DNA of 64,000 nt from Chimonanthus salicifolius (lineage: Eukaryota; Streptophyta; Magnoliopsida; Laurales; Calycanthaceae): positions 32,160,869 to 32,224,868 of the forward strand of contig CM023533.1 in NCBI GenBank assembly GCA_013350335.1, given 5' to 3'. Every line of letters starts with the position of its first letter. Within the stretch, counting starts at the first letter, position 1. The position numbers and the translations under genes were made by a program. The notes beneath the pieces were generated by a model. The model was not told where the DNA came from. It saw nothing but the letters and a program-made list of their open reading frames with translations, and made no database searches. Below are positions 51,792 to 64,000 of the stretch, in pieces.

Positions 51792-53930
51792 TTTTCCTAG
51801 AAAAGGGCTCTATCTGAGTATTTTGACCCCACGCTTAAGATGGATCAAAGCAATTTAACACAAATTGAGCCCTGGAAATGAAGGAAACCTGTTACATCCA
51901 AAACTCCTACCTTTCTCTAACACTTACGGAAATGTTATTGACAATGAAAGGGAAACAGAGCACGAGAGCAAAAAACCAACTAAAGAGAAACTTCAGCATA
52001 ACGAAACCCAAGGAGACTTGCAACATGGACCACCCAAGCCCCCAAAAAAGAAAATAATTAACAGCAAAAACTGGAACTTGAAGTCTTTATTTAGCATAAA
52101 AATAAAAAGAAACTAAAATCATTGAGTGTTTGTGTATAACCATGGTTTTATGTGATTTAAATATTTTTGAAGAATAGATGGTTATCCTTTCCCTCTGCAT
52201 TTGTAGAAGCATGGAATTAGAAGACAAATTAAAATGTAATTATGATGTAAGGACAAAGTCATTCACACTAAAAACAGACTTGGTACACATTGTAATAAAT
52301 TTCAATACAATAGTGCAACTCGAGAACAAAATAGGGAGTCTAATCTAGAAATAGGTAGAAGGTTGGGTTGAGGTGGGCTTAGACAAACTGGCTGGGCATT
52401 CTTTGATGGCCGAGTGACATGTCGACCAAAGAGATGTTTCTGAAAGAAAACGGTCGGATCTAGAAAGTTAAATGGAGTTTGAGTTTAGGTAATGAAGAAA
52501 AGTAGATAAAATCATCATGATAGACATGAGTAATGACAAAAGACCCTTTTTTAAATGAAGAAATTAGAGGAAACCTAATGGTAGCCCCAGAGGAAGAAAA
52601 GATCGGGGTATGGAATTTAAGATGCTTTGGGCACATACGTAAGACCAAGTAACAACCACAATATGAACTTGAAGGGACACAAGTAGAATGTACTAGATGA
52701 AAAGGAGAAGAGTATACTTGGACTCATGTTGTAAGAAAGAATATCACACATACATTTCAAGAAAAAGAGAGTACATGACACACTGTAAAGGAACATAGAA
52801 CAAGGGATTTTTTTATAGGGAGAACAATGATTCATGTCTTCGGATACCTTTTTTCTTAAAGAGGAAACATCACTTCCACCCACCACCACCACCACCGGCA
52901 TCATCGTAAATGTAGCCACTAATCCACCTATTTGGGGTCAGTTCCACTCAACACAAGGAAAAAAGAGAAACTGCATTTGGCTTGATACTATTTCCTCCAA
53001 CCCAAGTTAAAACAAGCAACAGTGACAGTATATTGACATGAGACAGAAAAGATAATTTAAAAAAAAAATCACCTGCCTAGCACACAATCCAATTTATATG
53101 ATGCTCAAAAATACAGTGAGTGGAAAAAAAAATATAACTGTAGCAGTTTAAGGAACACCGATTCACAAATTAATTATCAAATGGAGCAATTTTAAGGCAT
53201 TAATACAACCATCTTAATAGGTGGTGAAAAGAGGAATCTTTCTGCTCTAAACACTTACGTTTGTAGCACATAACTCAAAACCAGTAGACACCACAGAAAT
53301 ATCTCTTATTTCAACCAACAGATAAGAGATATACAACCAACCATCAAAAAATATATTTCTCCGGTGAAACCTATCAATTGCAACCAAAATTCCACACAGA
53401 AAATTAATAAGAACAAACCGAGAAAATCAAGGGAAGCCGTTGTTCGATATTCAGGAACTCTAATTTCTAAACATAATAAAACCTGAGGTTCTCTTTGGAT
53501 GGACAAATGGAAAGAAACATACTTTGCTGGAAAACAATCAAAACTTAAAACATGAATCAACAAAACCACTAGCATTTTCAGTCAAAAAAGTGCACTTCCG
53601 ATAAAATACATTCCGCGCATCCGAAGTCCAAACAGAGGTCAAGTAATGACTAACATGTCTGTTCTTCGGTCCTTTTCATTAAAAATCAGGAAAAATGAGA
53701 GGCAATTGCCTTAACCGATTCTAAGACCCCTAAAAATCAACCAGACGAAGCATAGAAGCAGCAGAATCAAAATCAATCAGAAACGTAAGAAACATATATC
53801 TTGAGGAAGAAGTAAATACCTTCGAAAGAGAAAGGGAGAGATGAAGGAATCTCTCTCTCTCCTTTTTCTCTCGGAGACAGGAAATGTGGAGAGATGGAAA
53901 CCCTAAAACGTCATCTTCTCTGTGTTTATA
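51792..53930 (-). promoter_or_regulatory. Helicase 5' UTR intron and promoter
   Basis: A donor CGAAG|GTATTT at 53819-53818 and an acceptor TTTTCTAG just before GAAAA-ATG imply a 2.0 kb 5' UTR intron (51797-53819). The UTR exon is pyrimidine-rich (CTCTCTC). TATAAA at 53930-53925 (minus strand) is a good TATA box, giving a start near 53900 and a short first exon. No coding is seen in the intron; the small frames at 52460-53575 are unsupported. Confidence 0.55.
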
Positions 53931-56460
53931 GCTTCTGAGAAATGGAAGGAAGAGAAGAGAAGAAAAGAAGAGTTCAAAGCTTGGAATTTCCGGCAAGTTA
54001 CGAGTTCGAACTCAGCATCTTGGCTTCACTTTCTCTCTCCGCCTCTCTTTGTCACAGTTCCAAGCGCTTTGTAGCATTTCACGCCATGGCCTCTTTATTT
54101 TAGGGTTTTCCTTTCCGTGGAAGATCGTAGACCGCAGGAGTACAATTACTCCGTTTACAATGTACGTTAGACCAGCGTCGCAGGTGCAAGCAGGCGTGAA
54201 ACTTTGCATCACTCGACCCGACAAATCAATGGTTTTAGATTAGGTTTTTATACGAAGGGTTGGGAAAAAATAAAGTTGTATTTAATTTGGATTGGATTGG
54301 ATCTGAATACACTGAGTTATAAAATAGTACTTAAGTTTAGTTGGATCAAAAATTTAGATCGAGTCAGACTGCAGTAAGTGAGGTTATTAATTTATATTGA
54401 TTTGGATCGAATTTAAGAACTTTTTATATGGATTAGATTGAATTTATTGAAATTCGACCTACCCAACTCGAGTTTTAGCTCTAGGTGCAAGGTTGATGGT
54501 TCGAATCCAATTATCCAATAACATTTTTATGATGGAAGTTTTTTGCCACATATTGATATATTTTCATAATGACGTGATATTCTATAATATAATAGTTTAT
54601 AAATGTCATTCTTCAAAAACAATTATCAGTTTATCTCAGATATTTCTAATTTTATATACAATGTTGTCTGCATTTCTTCTACACTCCTATGAAATTTATA
54701 ATACAATCAAGTAATTATTTTGGTGAAAATTGCTATGATGTAAATGTGTGATTTAAATATTGTAGTAGAGAAAATAAGTTTGGTGCATAAGTAAAATATG
54801 TAAAAATTTGGTGTAGAAGATTAGTATTGCATAAGTTTTGTGTATTTTGAGTTATACCTTTTACATTGACCAAATCATCTTATGTTTAAAACATCATTTA
54901 AGTCACTCTCAATAACTCATTCCTGTGGCACTTGGCTTTCTTCACTAGACATATAGTATTTAGTGAGAACGACACACTAAATAAAAGATATTGTCCAAAT
55001 TGTCAGAAGCACTTTAAACAAGAGTCATTTCCAAGTGTGAATTATGGGTCCTGTTCGCTTAGAAATATTTTAACAAATAACATGTTGCATATTTAGAAAG
55101 AATGTGTTGAATTAAGTTTAATTTATTTTTCTTGCTGCAACTTTCAATTTCTCATGCTTATCTTCAGTATTTCAGGATCGTGGGCTCTTGTTTGTGCATT
55201 TTTTTTCTAGTATACTTACATTACAAAAAAAAAATGACATAAATATATTATACAAAATGGGACAAATTTAATATAAACCCACAAACAAAGGAGGTGATAG
55301 CATCACTGATTGAAAATTAAAATGATCACAATATATCTAACACAGACTTAAAATCCTACCACTCTCAATCACACAAACAAATGAACTCTCCAAATAAAAA
55401 ATGAAAACTTCAACAGAACCACTCTCAAATGCTTTAAGGAGAACTCCAAATTTTGTATGTCACTATTAAGGGTTGGAAACTTCAAATTCAGAGAAGCGAA
55501 AATCTCTACTCAATCTCACAATATATTTTTATTTAATTAAATAAAAAAAGAGAAAGCTAGCCGAAACTAACTTTTTCTCCATTATACTTTGATTGTTTTT
55601 ATTTTATAAAAGATTAAATAAGAATGATCTGATATTGTAATTCTAGTTGCAAGATGACTTTAAATTATGTCAATTAAAATACATAAGATCCACGTCTTAA
55701 AAATTTAAAGCGCTCGTTGAATTTTAAATATAAAAAATATTTTAAAATGTGGACTCCACATATTTTAAAATGATGTATTTTGAAATCAATTTTACCATTA
55801 CGATGACTACGTGTGACCCTTCATTAATATTAAAAGTACTTTCTTCACATGGTAATTAATATATTTTTATTTCTTCTATATCATCTAAATTAAAAAGAAC
55901 TAATATTTTTAGTACTTACATGAAGTAATGTAACAAATATCTCTGATATTTTCATTTATATCACGAAAATATCGGGAAAATAACTTTTGCACGATAAAAT
56001 TTTGAGTTTATTGCGTGTGCCATTTTTAACGGTAAATTCCCATTAAAAACACATTTTTATCTCGAGAAACGGCAAATTCCAGTTAAATAGCAAGATTTTA
56101 CCAGTTAAATTCCCGATAAAAATGTATGGGCCAAATACACATTTTTTATTTCTGAAATATCATATATGTTTTCAAAGTTTGGCCATATTATTTATTTTTT
56201 ATAATTATATTTATTATTTTTTAAATAATACATTTCCACTAGATTTTTCCCATTAAAATTCCAATAAAAGTTTGAGAATTTGAAAATATCTCACTATTAA
56301 TAATTACCGTTAATATCCTGAGAACGAAATTTGCCGTTAACATCCCGAGAACGAGATTTCTATATCAAAAAACATAATGTTACCTATATCTTATTCCAAT
56401 CTCCATACACATATTAAATATTTGAATGTCCAGTGAGATCAAATTGTCATGCGAGTGGTT

Positions 56461-56554
56461 GAGTTTGCTAGCATTTTGACCAATGTTTAAAATAATCAAA
56501 TATCGGTGAGTTTGCTAGCATTTTGACCAATGTTTAAAATAATCAAATATCGGT
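56461..56554 (+). repeat. Exact 47-bp tandem duplication
   Basis: Two identical 47-bp units, 56461-56507 and 56508-56554, begin GAGTTTGCTAGCATTTTGAC and end AATCAAATATCGGT. The lack of any difference suggests a recent event. Confidence 0.9.
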
Positions 56555-56895
56555 CGAGATATCAGTAGATAAATTTCTCTCTCCTCTTTTTTTTTTTGTT
56601 TTTTTATAAATATAGGTTTTTTTTTTTGTCTGAATTAAAAGATATAAAAAAGGGAAAAAGAAACTATATTTTTTTTTAAATTTGAAAATGTAAATATCGG
56701 TTGATATTTCGACTCGAGCCCATCACCCTTTTGATTTTTTTTTTTTTTAAATACCGATATAAATCATCTCGGCCGATATCGGACCGATATATATCGCCGA
56801 TATATCGGGCATATCGGTTGAGAAACAGGTTGTACGACTGATATAATACGTATCGGCCAATATTAAATAGCAGTTAAAAACCGATATCTGTACCC
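56541..56895. repeat. ATATCGGCCGATAT-type palindromic repeat cluster, second copy
   Basis: Multiple variants (ATCTCGGCCGATATCGG, ATATATCGCCGATATATCGG, GTATCGGCCAATATT) with a T-rich centre. It starts near AAATATCGGTCGAGATATC and ends near CCGATATCTGTACCC, like the block at 23290-23455, whose end reads CCGATATTTATACCCC. This is a dispersed non-coding family with a shared 3' end. Confidence 0.6.
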
Positions 56896-57529
56896 TTGGT
56901 TGATAACATAGATGATTGAATTGGAGTTCATATGATAGTTGTCAAACAATAATTTAGTTTTATCACTTATTTAGTTTTTATAGTTTTATACTTTTTTTTA
57001 TTATTATTAAATTGTAAAAGTTAAACAATATTCATGTGATAAAAAAAGAAGGAAAAGGAAAAAGAGGAGAAATAACTAATATTAAAATTATAATCCTTAC
57101 TTAAAATTTCAAAAAGAAATGTAAAATCTTGACCACACATTCTATAATTGTAGAGAGTGGGAATACAAAAAACAAGAGAAGTTGAGAGTACAAATTGATT
57201 TTTCACTATTGATGAATAACTCATATCATTTTATTTAAAATGAGTTTTTTCAAAAAAAAGTTTCAAATTAATAATTTAAATAGAGTAAGTTTAAATTTAT
57301 AAAGTGATTTCAAAGTTACTAGTTTCTTTTTATAATGAACAGTTGTGTTTGACAGTAGTCAAAATTTTAATTCATACTTAAAAAAGTTTTTTTTTTTAAC
57401 AATGGCAGAAGTCGAAAATTGAGTCATTGAAAACTCGTGTTTGACTCAGTTGTGTGTCCGACACGGTAGAGTGGTCCATCAGATTTCTTCTTGCCTTTTG
57501 TGGTCCAGTCGTTAGCTCGTCACGGCGAG

Positions 57530-57843
57530 ATGGGATCGATGGCGAGATCAGGTGCGGAGAACGAGCGCGGGACACCGAACAGCAACGGAAACGCGGAATC
57601 AAACCACGAAACATCAGCAGCTGCGGACGGCTCAGATGCGCCGTTAGTTGCAGACAGAGATGCAGAGGCAGAGATGTTGAGGAAGCGCAGGGCACCGGGC
57701 GTGCTTCCTCTCGAGGTCGGGACGCGTGTCATGTGCCGTTGGAGAGACGGAAAATTCCACCCCGTTAAGGTTATCGAACGCCGCAAGATGCAGTGCGCCG
57801 CCCCCAACGACTACGAATACTACGTCCATTACACCGAATGTCA
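57530..57843 (+). CDS. MYST-family histone acetyltransferase, exon 1 only (HAM1/HAM2 type)
   Basis: First exon of a nuclear lysine acetyltransferase of the Esa1/Tip60 type; in plants HAM1 and HAM2 acetylate histone H4 Lys5 within NuA4-like complexes. The exon encodes 104 residues plus two bases: a disordered MGSMARSG... start, then at about 59-104 a Tudor-knot (chromo barrel) with LPLEVGTRVMCRWRDGK, PVKVIERRK and NDYEYYVHYTE, nearly identical to plant HAM proteins. The ATG at 57530 is preferred over the in-frame ATG at 57491 because HAM proteins start MGS. The exon ends at CA|GTAATC in phase 2. The next conserved block (RRLDEW...) and the whole catalytic domain were not found on either strand up to 64000, so intron 1 exceeds 6.1 kb or the copy is truncated. 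The exon itself has no stop or shift. Confidence 0.88.
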
Positions 57844-60015
57844 GTAATCACTGCCCACAATTTCTTTTGGAAATTGAACGGAAAGTACTTTCGTCGAAAA
57901 TAACCCATTTCTACTTTGTTCGAAAATATCCATTTATTTTTTTTACTAGAAGGGGATAGTATCTTACAATTTCTACTTTCAGTTAACCAATGTAATTTTT
58001 CCTAGAAAGTTCTTTCATTTCCATGCTTCCGGATGGAGTCACACCCAGTTTCCCATTTCAACAGTTTGGGTTTGAGGTTGGGGTTTTACTGAAATTGGGA
58101 GGGTTTAGGTACGGCTCTCTACTTCTTGTTTCTAGGGTTTGACTGTATCCTCGTTTTCACCTCTATATGTCCTGGTTTCGGCTCTCTTGTGTTTTTGTAA
58201 AGTTTCGGGTTTGAAGATATGTGTGCGGCAGGCCCTAATTTTAATTTCAATCTGTGCAAATGGATTGAGTGTATTCAGCGGTGTGAATTTTACCCATCAC
58301 TTGTTTGATGATGTTTTTTTTTGGGATTATGTCGGAAGTAGGGTGGAATGAATAGAATAATTAGGGCCTGGTTTTGTATTTTCAAATTCTTAGATGGGAC
58401 TATATCTTCTTCTTATTCTTTAAACCTTCTATGACATTCACAAAGAATTCCATGTTTGGTGAGATGAGAATTTTAGAATCGGAGTTATCAAAAACAACAA
58501 TGTCCAATTCCAAGGTACTTATAAGCATCTACTTGGAAGTGTTAATTTGGAATTCTCAAACTCTGAGTTACTTGGACTGGTCAAGTTTCATATTCTGAGT
58601 AATAATTCCAAGCCCACTGAACAGTGAAAGGGCTATTTCAGAATTTCTCCAAAGTTTGGAACTGGCAGAAATTTGTTAATTCTGGGATTAAAAGTAGATT
58701 CAACTAGGCAGTGATGATGACTGTAAATGGTGGCATTGACCAGTCCATTTGGTTTTCTTTTGATGTCAGGGTTACAATCATCATATTTTCATCACTGTAG
58801 GCCTCGTCCCACTTTCTTGGCCTTTTAATTTCTTTATTACTTTACATAAACTTAAGTTTCTTGATACATTATTCAAGGACTTTATTGCTTTCCCTCTTTA
58901 TCTTTCGAAGTGTTGTGGGCATTTACCAAGAGCTCTTGATTCCTTTGATTCATGTTGGTTTGGCTTTTCCAATGTCCATAAAAAATATTGAGTGAGAATT
59001 CCATAGTTGGGGATTTAGGGTCCTATCCTATTGTATCATTATGAATATTGCTTCTCTGTCCTTTGACATAGTCTGGACTCAATCTGAGTATAATCGGGCA
59101 TTTCCAAATGGAGTTCTCCACAAAGATAATTCCAAATTAAAGGGAAAGATTTTATTATAAAGGTAAAGATAATACGGCATTAGATCAATAACACAATCTA
59201 TAAGTACCATTATATCCCAGTGTCCCATGAAAATCCTAGCTTGAATAGCGAGGTTGGAATTTTATGGGATGGCTGTGCATTGTACAGACCAAAAACCCAC
59301 CCAAAAAGGTGTTGTTGACAACAATGGCATAAAATCCTTTCTTTGGACTATTGCCTGTGGAGGTTTCAAAGGAAAGACAACCAAGAGATGGTTTGGATGT
59401 TCCACCCTCTTCCTTCATTATATATATTTTTATGACGAAGAACCCAAGACCTCCACGCCTCTTCCTTCATTTATATCAAAACAAAATATTGTTAAAACCA
59501 TGCAACACCTCCTCTCCACCTTGCATATGCCATTGCAGTCCAGCCAATACATTCGCACCCATGTTTGTTCTTCCCTTTATCATAGAAAAGGAGTATGCAA
59601 ATAAAAACTCCAAAGTTTTCTCCAAGAGAAGAAAAGATGAGTCAATGCCTTTTAAAATGGTTTGGTAGAGGCATCAAAGAATTAAAACTAGGAGGTACTA
59701 GGCATGGTTGTCAATTTCGTATCAAAGACAGTATCATTTTCCCCTTGGAGTAGAACATTTTGGCATTTTGGCCAATTTGGGGCTTTGTTTTCAGAAAGAA
59801 CGACATGGGGAATTAAAAAAAAATTAAAAATGTTAAAAATAGAAACAAAAGGAAGGGCCATAAGGGCCTAGTGAAGGCCTACCTAACATCATTTTCTAAC
59901 AATGAAATTTTGACACAACATGGGAGGAGTTTGGGAGAAATGGGCATGGGACAACAGATTGGGAGTGGCAAGGGCTTCACGTTTGTAGTAGGCGATGTTG
60001 CCGTTTTGTTCTCAC

Positions 60016-60801
60016 TTTTTTTTGGAAAGATGATCTATTTATTAGAAAAAGGGCAGAGGATACATCATACCCAAAGAAGAAGGCCACAAATGAAAGCACA
60101 ATTGAGCATAAACTGAAAAATTCAAGCAGGGGCAGGCCGAGAAACAAAAGAGCCCAAATTAGGCCAAAATGGGGACACCTACTAGGAGGTCTGTCACAAG
60201 CAACCACTAAGGAAAGACAATTAGGCTAAACAAAAACAGTGTCACCTGTAACCACACTCTCCGTAGAAACCCTTTCTTCGCCAAAGAGTCTGCTTCCCCA
60301 TTTGCCCCCTTGCAAGATATGAACAAAGGAGAAGGAACCAGATTTGCAAATATCAGCAATTTTCTCGATGACATCCACAATAATCCAAGGGAAAGAGGCA
60401 ACATCTGATGCCCACTTGATGGTGCAAGACAAGTCACCTTCTACAATTAGCGGAAGAAGATTTTTCTGCAATACAAGCTTGATGCCGAAGAAGAGGGCCT
60501 TAGCCTCAGCTACATAAGCAAAACACTAATCACACGGGCCTGAAAAAGCAATAATGGCAAAACCAGCCTCACATCTAATCAGCCCACCAATTCCAGTAGG
60601 CCCATGATCCCCAAGACCAGACTCATAAAAGTTAATTTTAAAATAGCCAAGAGGAGGAGGCTTCCAACATCAGGAACATGTGGTATAACGAGGAACATCC
60701 TGGATGATCGCAGCCCAATTATACAGCATGAAGTCTACAGGGGTAGATCTAAACTCCAGCAAGATAGAGGCCCAAATTGCAACTGTCCACTTGTCACTCC
60801 C
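60016..60801 (-). pseudogene. LINE 3' fragment with RNase H domain, dead
   Basis: On the minus strand the frames give an RNase H (RVT_3-like) region: GLGDHGPTGIGGLIR, then AYVAEAKALFFGIKLVLQK, LIVEGDLSCTIKWA, and after a frameshift CKGANGEADSLAKKG. Stops occur between pieces. The 3' end is A-rich (T run at 60016-60023 on the plus strand). TTTTGTTCTCAC at 60004-60015 and TTTTGTTCCCGC at 60802-60813 may be a diverged target duplication. It is of the L1 type with a C-terminal RNase H. Confidence 0.75.
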
Positions 60802-60918
60802 TTTTGTTCCCGCTTCCCAAGAAAGAAGTGAAGAATGATGAAAAATAATAAAAAGGAAAAGAAGATAAGACGATGTTTTTCATCATCTCCTTGTCATTGC
60901 TACTGGTCTACTGTAGCG

Positions 60919-60920
60919 TG

Positions 60921-60948
<28 letters not shown>
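60919..60948 (+). repeat. (CT)n microsatellite
   Basis: About 15 CT units near the 5' end of the RNase H relic's right flank. Confidence 0.9.
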
Positions 60949-60951
<3 letters not shown>

Positions 60952-63412
60952 TATAAACCAGTGTTTTAAAAATCGGCCCATCTACCGAATCGTGTCAAGG
61001 GAAGGTTGGGTAAATGAGGTTCAACCAGGGTTGAACCATAGTCAAACTTTATCAAACCCGTGCCATCAATATAATATTAAATTATTAACTAAGTTATATT
61101 TTCATAAAAAATATTTTTGTTAAAAATTTGTACAGATAATTAGTAAAAATAGGAAAAGAGATTTTAGAGTTAGAATGATTTTGTCCACCCTTATCATGTT
61201 GTTATTTAAAAATTAGAGAGATTTGTAAAAATGATTAAAAATAAAAAAGAGATTTTATAGTTAAATATTTAAATTTAATGAGTTTAAAGAATTTGATCTA
61301 TCTTTTTATGCTGATATCTAAAAAATAAGAAGAAAATATAAAAAAATAGTCAATGTTAGAGTATTAAAAATGCTATAAGTTCATTTGACATAGGATTTGA
61401 CTAATTTGAGACATTTTGTGAGTACTGTCTTTCATTTTATATTATATTTGATTCATTATTTTTTTACTGTAGCTCTTTTATTAATAATTCAAATTTTAAT
61501 AATTTTAACTTTCAATTTCGAGAGTATTTATTGACAACTTGTATTCTACTTGTGGCCATAGGAGGAAAACTTCAAGAAGCCCAACACCACCATCAAAGTC
61601 CCCAGGTCCCCATTACTTTGCCTAAGCAAGGTAAGAGTGGGAGACTGTGGATGCTCCCCGTCCCACATCGACTAAGCAGTAAAGCTGATGCAGGACAACT
61701 AATAGGGTGACCCTAAATGTCTAAATGTGGTTCCCTAAAGATTAAAAGTGATGAAAATAATGCACCCTAAAACTAAAATAGGCTGAAATTAAATCCCAAT
61801 TAATATATGCAATTAATGAATATAAAATTTACCACAAATAAGCATGCAAATACTAAGAATAAAATGTATTAAATGGATTTAAACCGCTAATGATAGGCTA
61901 GATGGGTGACATATGAGAAATAAAATATAAAAGAAAGGGATAAATGGGTAAATGGAGTTAGGGGTAAAGTAAAGTGGGGTCACGGAATGAAAGAAACTGA
62001 GTTTAGCGACTTGCTGGCAAACAAAATGAGTGGGTTTGTGGGTTATGGAAGTCACATGTGATGGAATTTGGGTTGCGGCAACATTGTTTGGAGTTGGGGA
62101 GGCCTTACGGCAGCAAGGAGGGGGTTGGTATGGAGAGGGACGATGGCCAGGAGATGGGTCTTAGAGACTGCGATGATGAGGGACTGTCCTAGAGAGGCTC
62201 AGCTGCACTAAGGAGGGTTTGGGATGACTGGCAAAAGTCAGGGAGAGGGCTTGGGGTTGCTAGAGACAACAATATGGGCTTGGGGAAGGGAGGCGGTAGC
62301 CAGGGGACTAAAAAAAAGGCACGACAGCCGTAGAAGGGGCCCAATAGGTTGCAACAGCAGTTTATATTGTTGTAAATGGGATAACGAAAGCAAAGGGGAT
62401 GGGTTTTGGGGTGCACGGCAGTTTAGAGGATGGTTTTGGGTTCCAAAAGAAAAATAAAGAGAAAGGGGAGAGAGAAGAGAAGAGAGAGATAGAAGATGTG
62501 TACCTGGATAGAAGATGGAAGGATGGTAGCCTCACGCTAGGCTTCACGCCAAAAGAAGGGCCTTACGCCAAAGGAATCGCTCCATACAATCAATCGCACC
62601 AAGGTTGCGAAGATCTCAAAATTTTCAATTCATTCAATTTTGTGTTGCTGCCCTAATGGGCTTGCAACCTATTTTTTCGGATACATAAGGCACAAAGACC
62701 ATAAGACTCTTGCATGAAAAAAGCCTAAAATACCCTCAGATAAAAAATAAATAAAAAGAAATTACATCAAGGTAAATAAATAAAAATAAATAAATTTGAT
62801 GAATCATATGCTCCAAAATGCTCTGCATCAAAAGCTGTGCCTCAGAGTGAGTCTATAAAATGGGGGGCAGATGAGGAATGAAAAGTCGCTCTTGGCTTGG
62901 CCTTATGGGGCTGGCTGATATAAAATTAATATTTTAAAGGGAAGGCCTACGTGGGTTGCCCTAGTTGATTTTTTTTTTTAAAATAATTTTGTAATTTTTA
63001 AAATATTTTACTATGGTTCAAGGTTTAAGAGTAAAAAAAAAAAACAACGGTTTTTTTTAAAGGTTTTTTAGAAAACCGGCTTGTATTTAAGCGGCCAGTT
63101 CAATCGTGGGTTGGTCCGAGTTTTAAAACATTGTTGTAAATGACTTTTATATCCCTAGATTTAGGTTAAAATGAAAGGGTCTTAAATGAAAGAACTTTAG
63201 AAAATCCATCTCTAACATATTTGTAGCTAGATCTATTGAATACTCTCCATTTCAAATGAAATACATCGAAAACCCAATGAAATTGGTGAAACACATGAAA
63301 GTCTGAAATAGGCCAAAATATGGAACAAAACAATGTTGATCTGCTCCATTTATAAAAGGGGAAAGGGTGGGGATGGGGACAGGGAAGATGTTGATCTATC
63401 ATGGTAGCATGT

Positions 63413-63684
63413 TAGAAAGCTGGTGTTGCAGACTTCTTGGCGAAAGCTGGTGTTCATTTACAAAGTCCTTCCTTGGAGTTTTTCTCATCTCACTAGTCTT
63501 GATAGTTTGGGTTTGGGGGCTTCATTTGGTTCTTGTGTTGGGTGGATTTTTGTTGTATTTTTATTGCTTACTCTTTCTTGTTCTTTCTTTTTTTCGGCTC
63601 TGAGTATATATCTCATATACTTGGATTCCTTCTCTTGTACTTTCTTCTTATTTTAATGATATCAATCGTCAATGTTCCAAAAAA
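63413..63684 (+). mobile_element. Severely 5'-truncated LINE with perfect 12-bp target duplication
   Basis: ATGGTAGCATGT occurs at 63401-63412 and 63685-63696. The 272 bases between encode the last residues of a LINE ORF2 RNase H domain (GVADFLAKAGVHLQ, then a stop) followed by a 3' UTR ending AATGATATCAATCG... and A6. The flanking repeats are intact, so insertion is probably fairly recent. Confidence 0.85.
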
Positions 63685-63784
63685 ATGGTAGCATGTCATA
63701 ATGGAATTCTACTGCACATTTCAGCTGAAATGAAATAGAAAAAATAGAATTTTTAACTTTGGTACTAGGAAGAGAGAGTAATAG

Positions 63785-63804
63785 TGGGGGGGGCGGGGGG
63801 GGGA
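63785..63804 (+). repeat. Poly-G tract
   Basis: A run of nearly pure G broken by one C, with purine-rich sequence on either side. It is low complexity and could be prone to assembly error. Confidence 0.8.
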
Positions 63805-64000
63805 AGGGAGGGTCGCGGTCATGGAAGTCTTGGATTGATGTGGTTAGAAAGGAATTATAGACAATTCATGGAGAACATAGTTTTTTAAAGGCTTGACTTG
63901 GAAGTAGAATTCAAAGTGGACCCATGATAGATTAGATAAATGACTTTGATGATGATGGACATCAAACCCCATCTAGTCTATGATACATTTCTGAATAGTT

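Larger units (their letters stand above)
53950..57480. other. Intergenic region between divergent helicase and MYST genes
   Basis: Mostly AT-rich repeat text with no supported gene. The plus-strand frame at 54049-54243 has no domain. Repeated short motifs (TAAATTCCC, CCCGAGAACG) occur at 55970-56360, then a 47-bp exact tandem duplication at 56461-56554 and a palindromic ATATCGG cluster to about 56890. The last 150 bases before 57480 should be the MYST gene promoter and 5' UTR; no convincing TATA box was found. Confidence 0.5.
57844..64000 (+). other. Putative MYST gene intron 1 (to window end), repeat-rich
   Basis: No second exon is recognisable. Contents seen are a TTA-preceded GGGCCTGGTTTTGTA start at 58364 that resembles a Tourist-type end without a partner, a LINE RNase H relic at 60016-60801, a CT tract at 60919-60948, a dispersed AT-rich repeat at 61090-61350, LTR- or repeat-like text at 61650-62680, and a short LINE at 63413-63684. 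The open frames at 59254-59668 have no known domain. Confidence 0.5.

Overview
The window is nuclear DNA from a flowering plant. Every gene I recognise has plant-type relatives, and all are split by GT-AG introns with AT-rich interiors. Several introns are very long (6.6, 5.7, 4.1, 4.0 and 2.9 kb) and packed with transposon debris. The space between genes is AT-rich and holds LINE, SINE, MITE and LTR relics. The moderate GC of the coding exons and the large introns suggest a non-grass angiosperm with a repeat-expanded genome. I cannot name the species.

Layout. (1) About 1-2160, minus strand: first coding exon and promoter of an unrecognised gene that runs off the left edge. (2) About 5010-12400, plus strand: a complete gene for the small (gamma) subunit of TFIIA, three coding exons giving exactly 106 aa, the last two separated by a 6.55 kb intron. 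(3) 12.4-27.1 kb: a gene-free stretch with SINE copies, a large head-to-head pair of Ty3/Gypsy-type LTRs forming a 5.4 kb inverted repeat, and a fold-back MITE nested in a SINE tail. (4) 27.1-32.7 kb, minus strand: a 90-aa LYR-motif protein (four coding exons plus a 5' UTR exon) with a LINE copy in its third coding intron. (5) 34.4-53.9 kb, minus strand: a DEAD-box RNA helicase with an N-terminal WW domain, a Gln-rich linker and an RGG/RS tail, seven coding exons and 1116 aa, of the DRH1/RH14/RH40/RH46 group and closest in layout to RH40. Its introns carry paired TIR elements, an RTE LINE end and a nested insertion. (6) 57.5 kb onward, plus strand: the first exon (Tudor-knot/chromo barrel) of a MYST-family histone acetyltransferase of the HAM1/HAM2 type; the rest is not found before the window ends.

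The genes are not an operon. They are independent housekeeping genes for transcription initiation, RNA remodelling, chromatin acetylation and mitochondrial LYR function. I found no convincing new biochemical system. The most informative material is structural: the inverted LTR pair, transposons with intact target-site duplications, a probable GC-AG intron in the helicase, and the very large TFIIA-gamma intron. All exon boundaries were read by hand from splice consensus, reading phase and family conservation. No alignment or database search was run.
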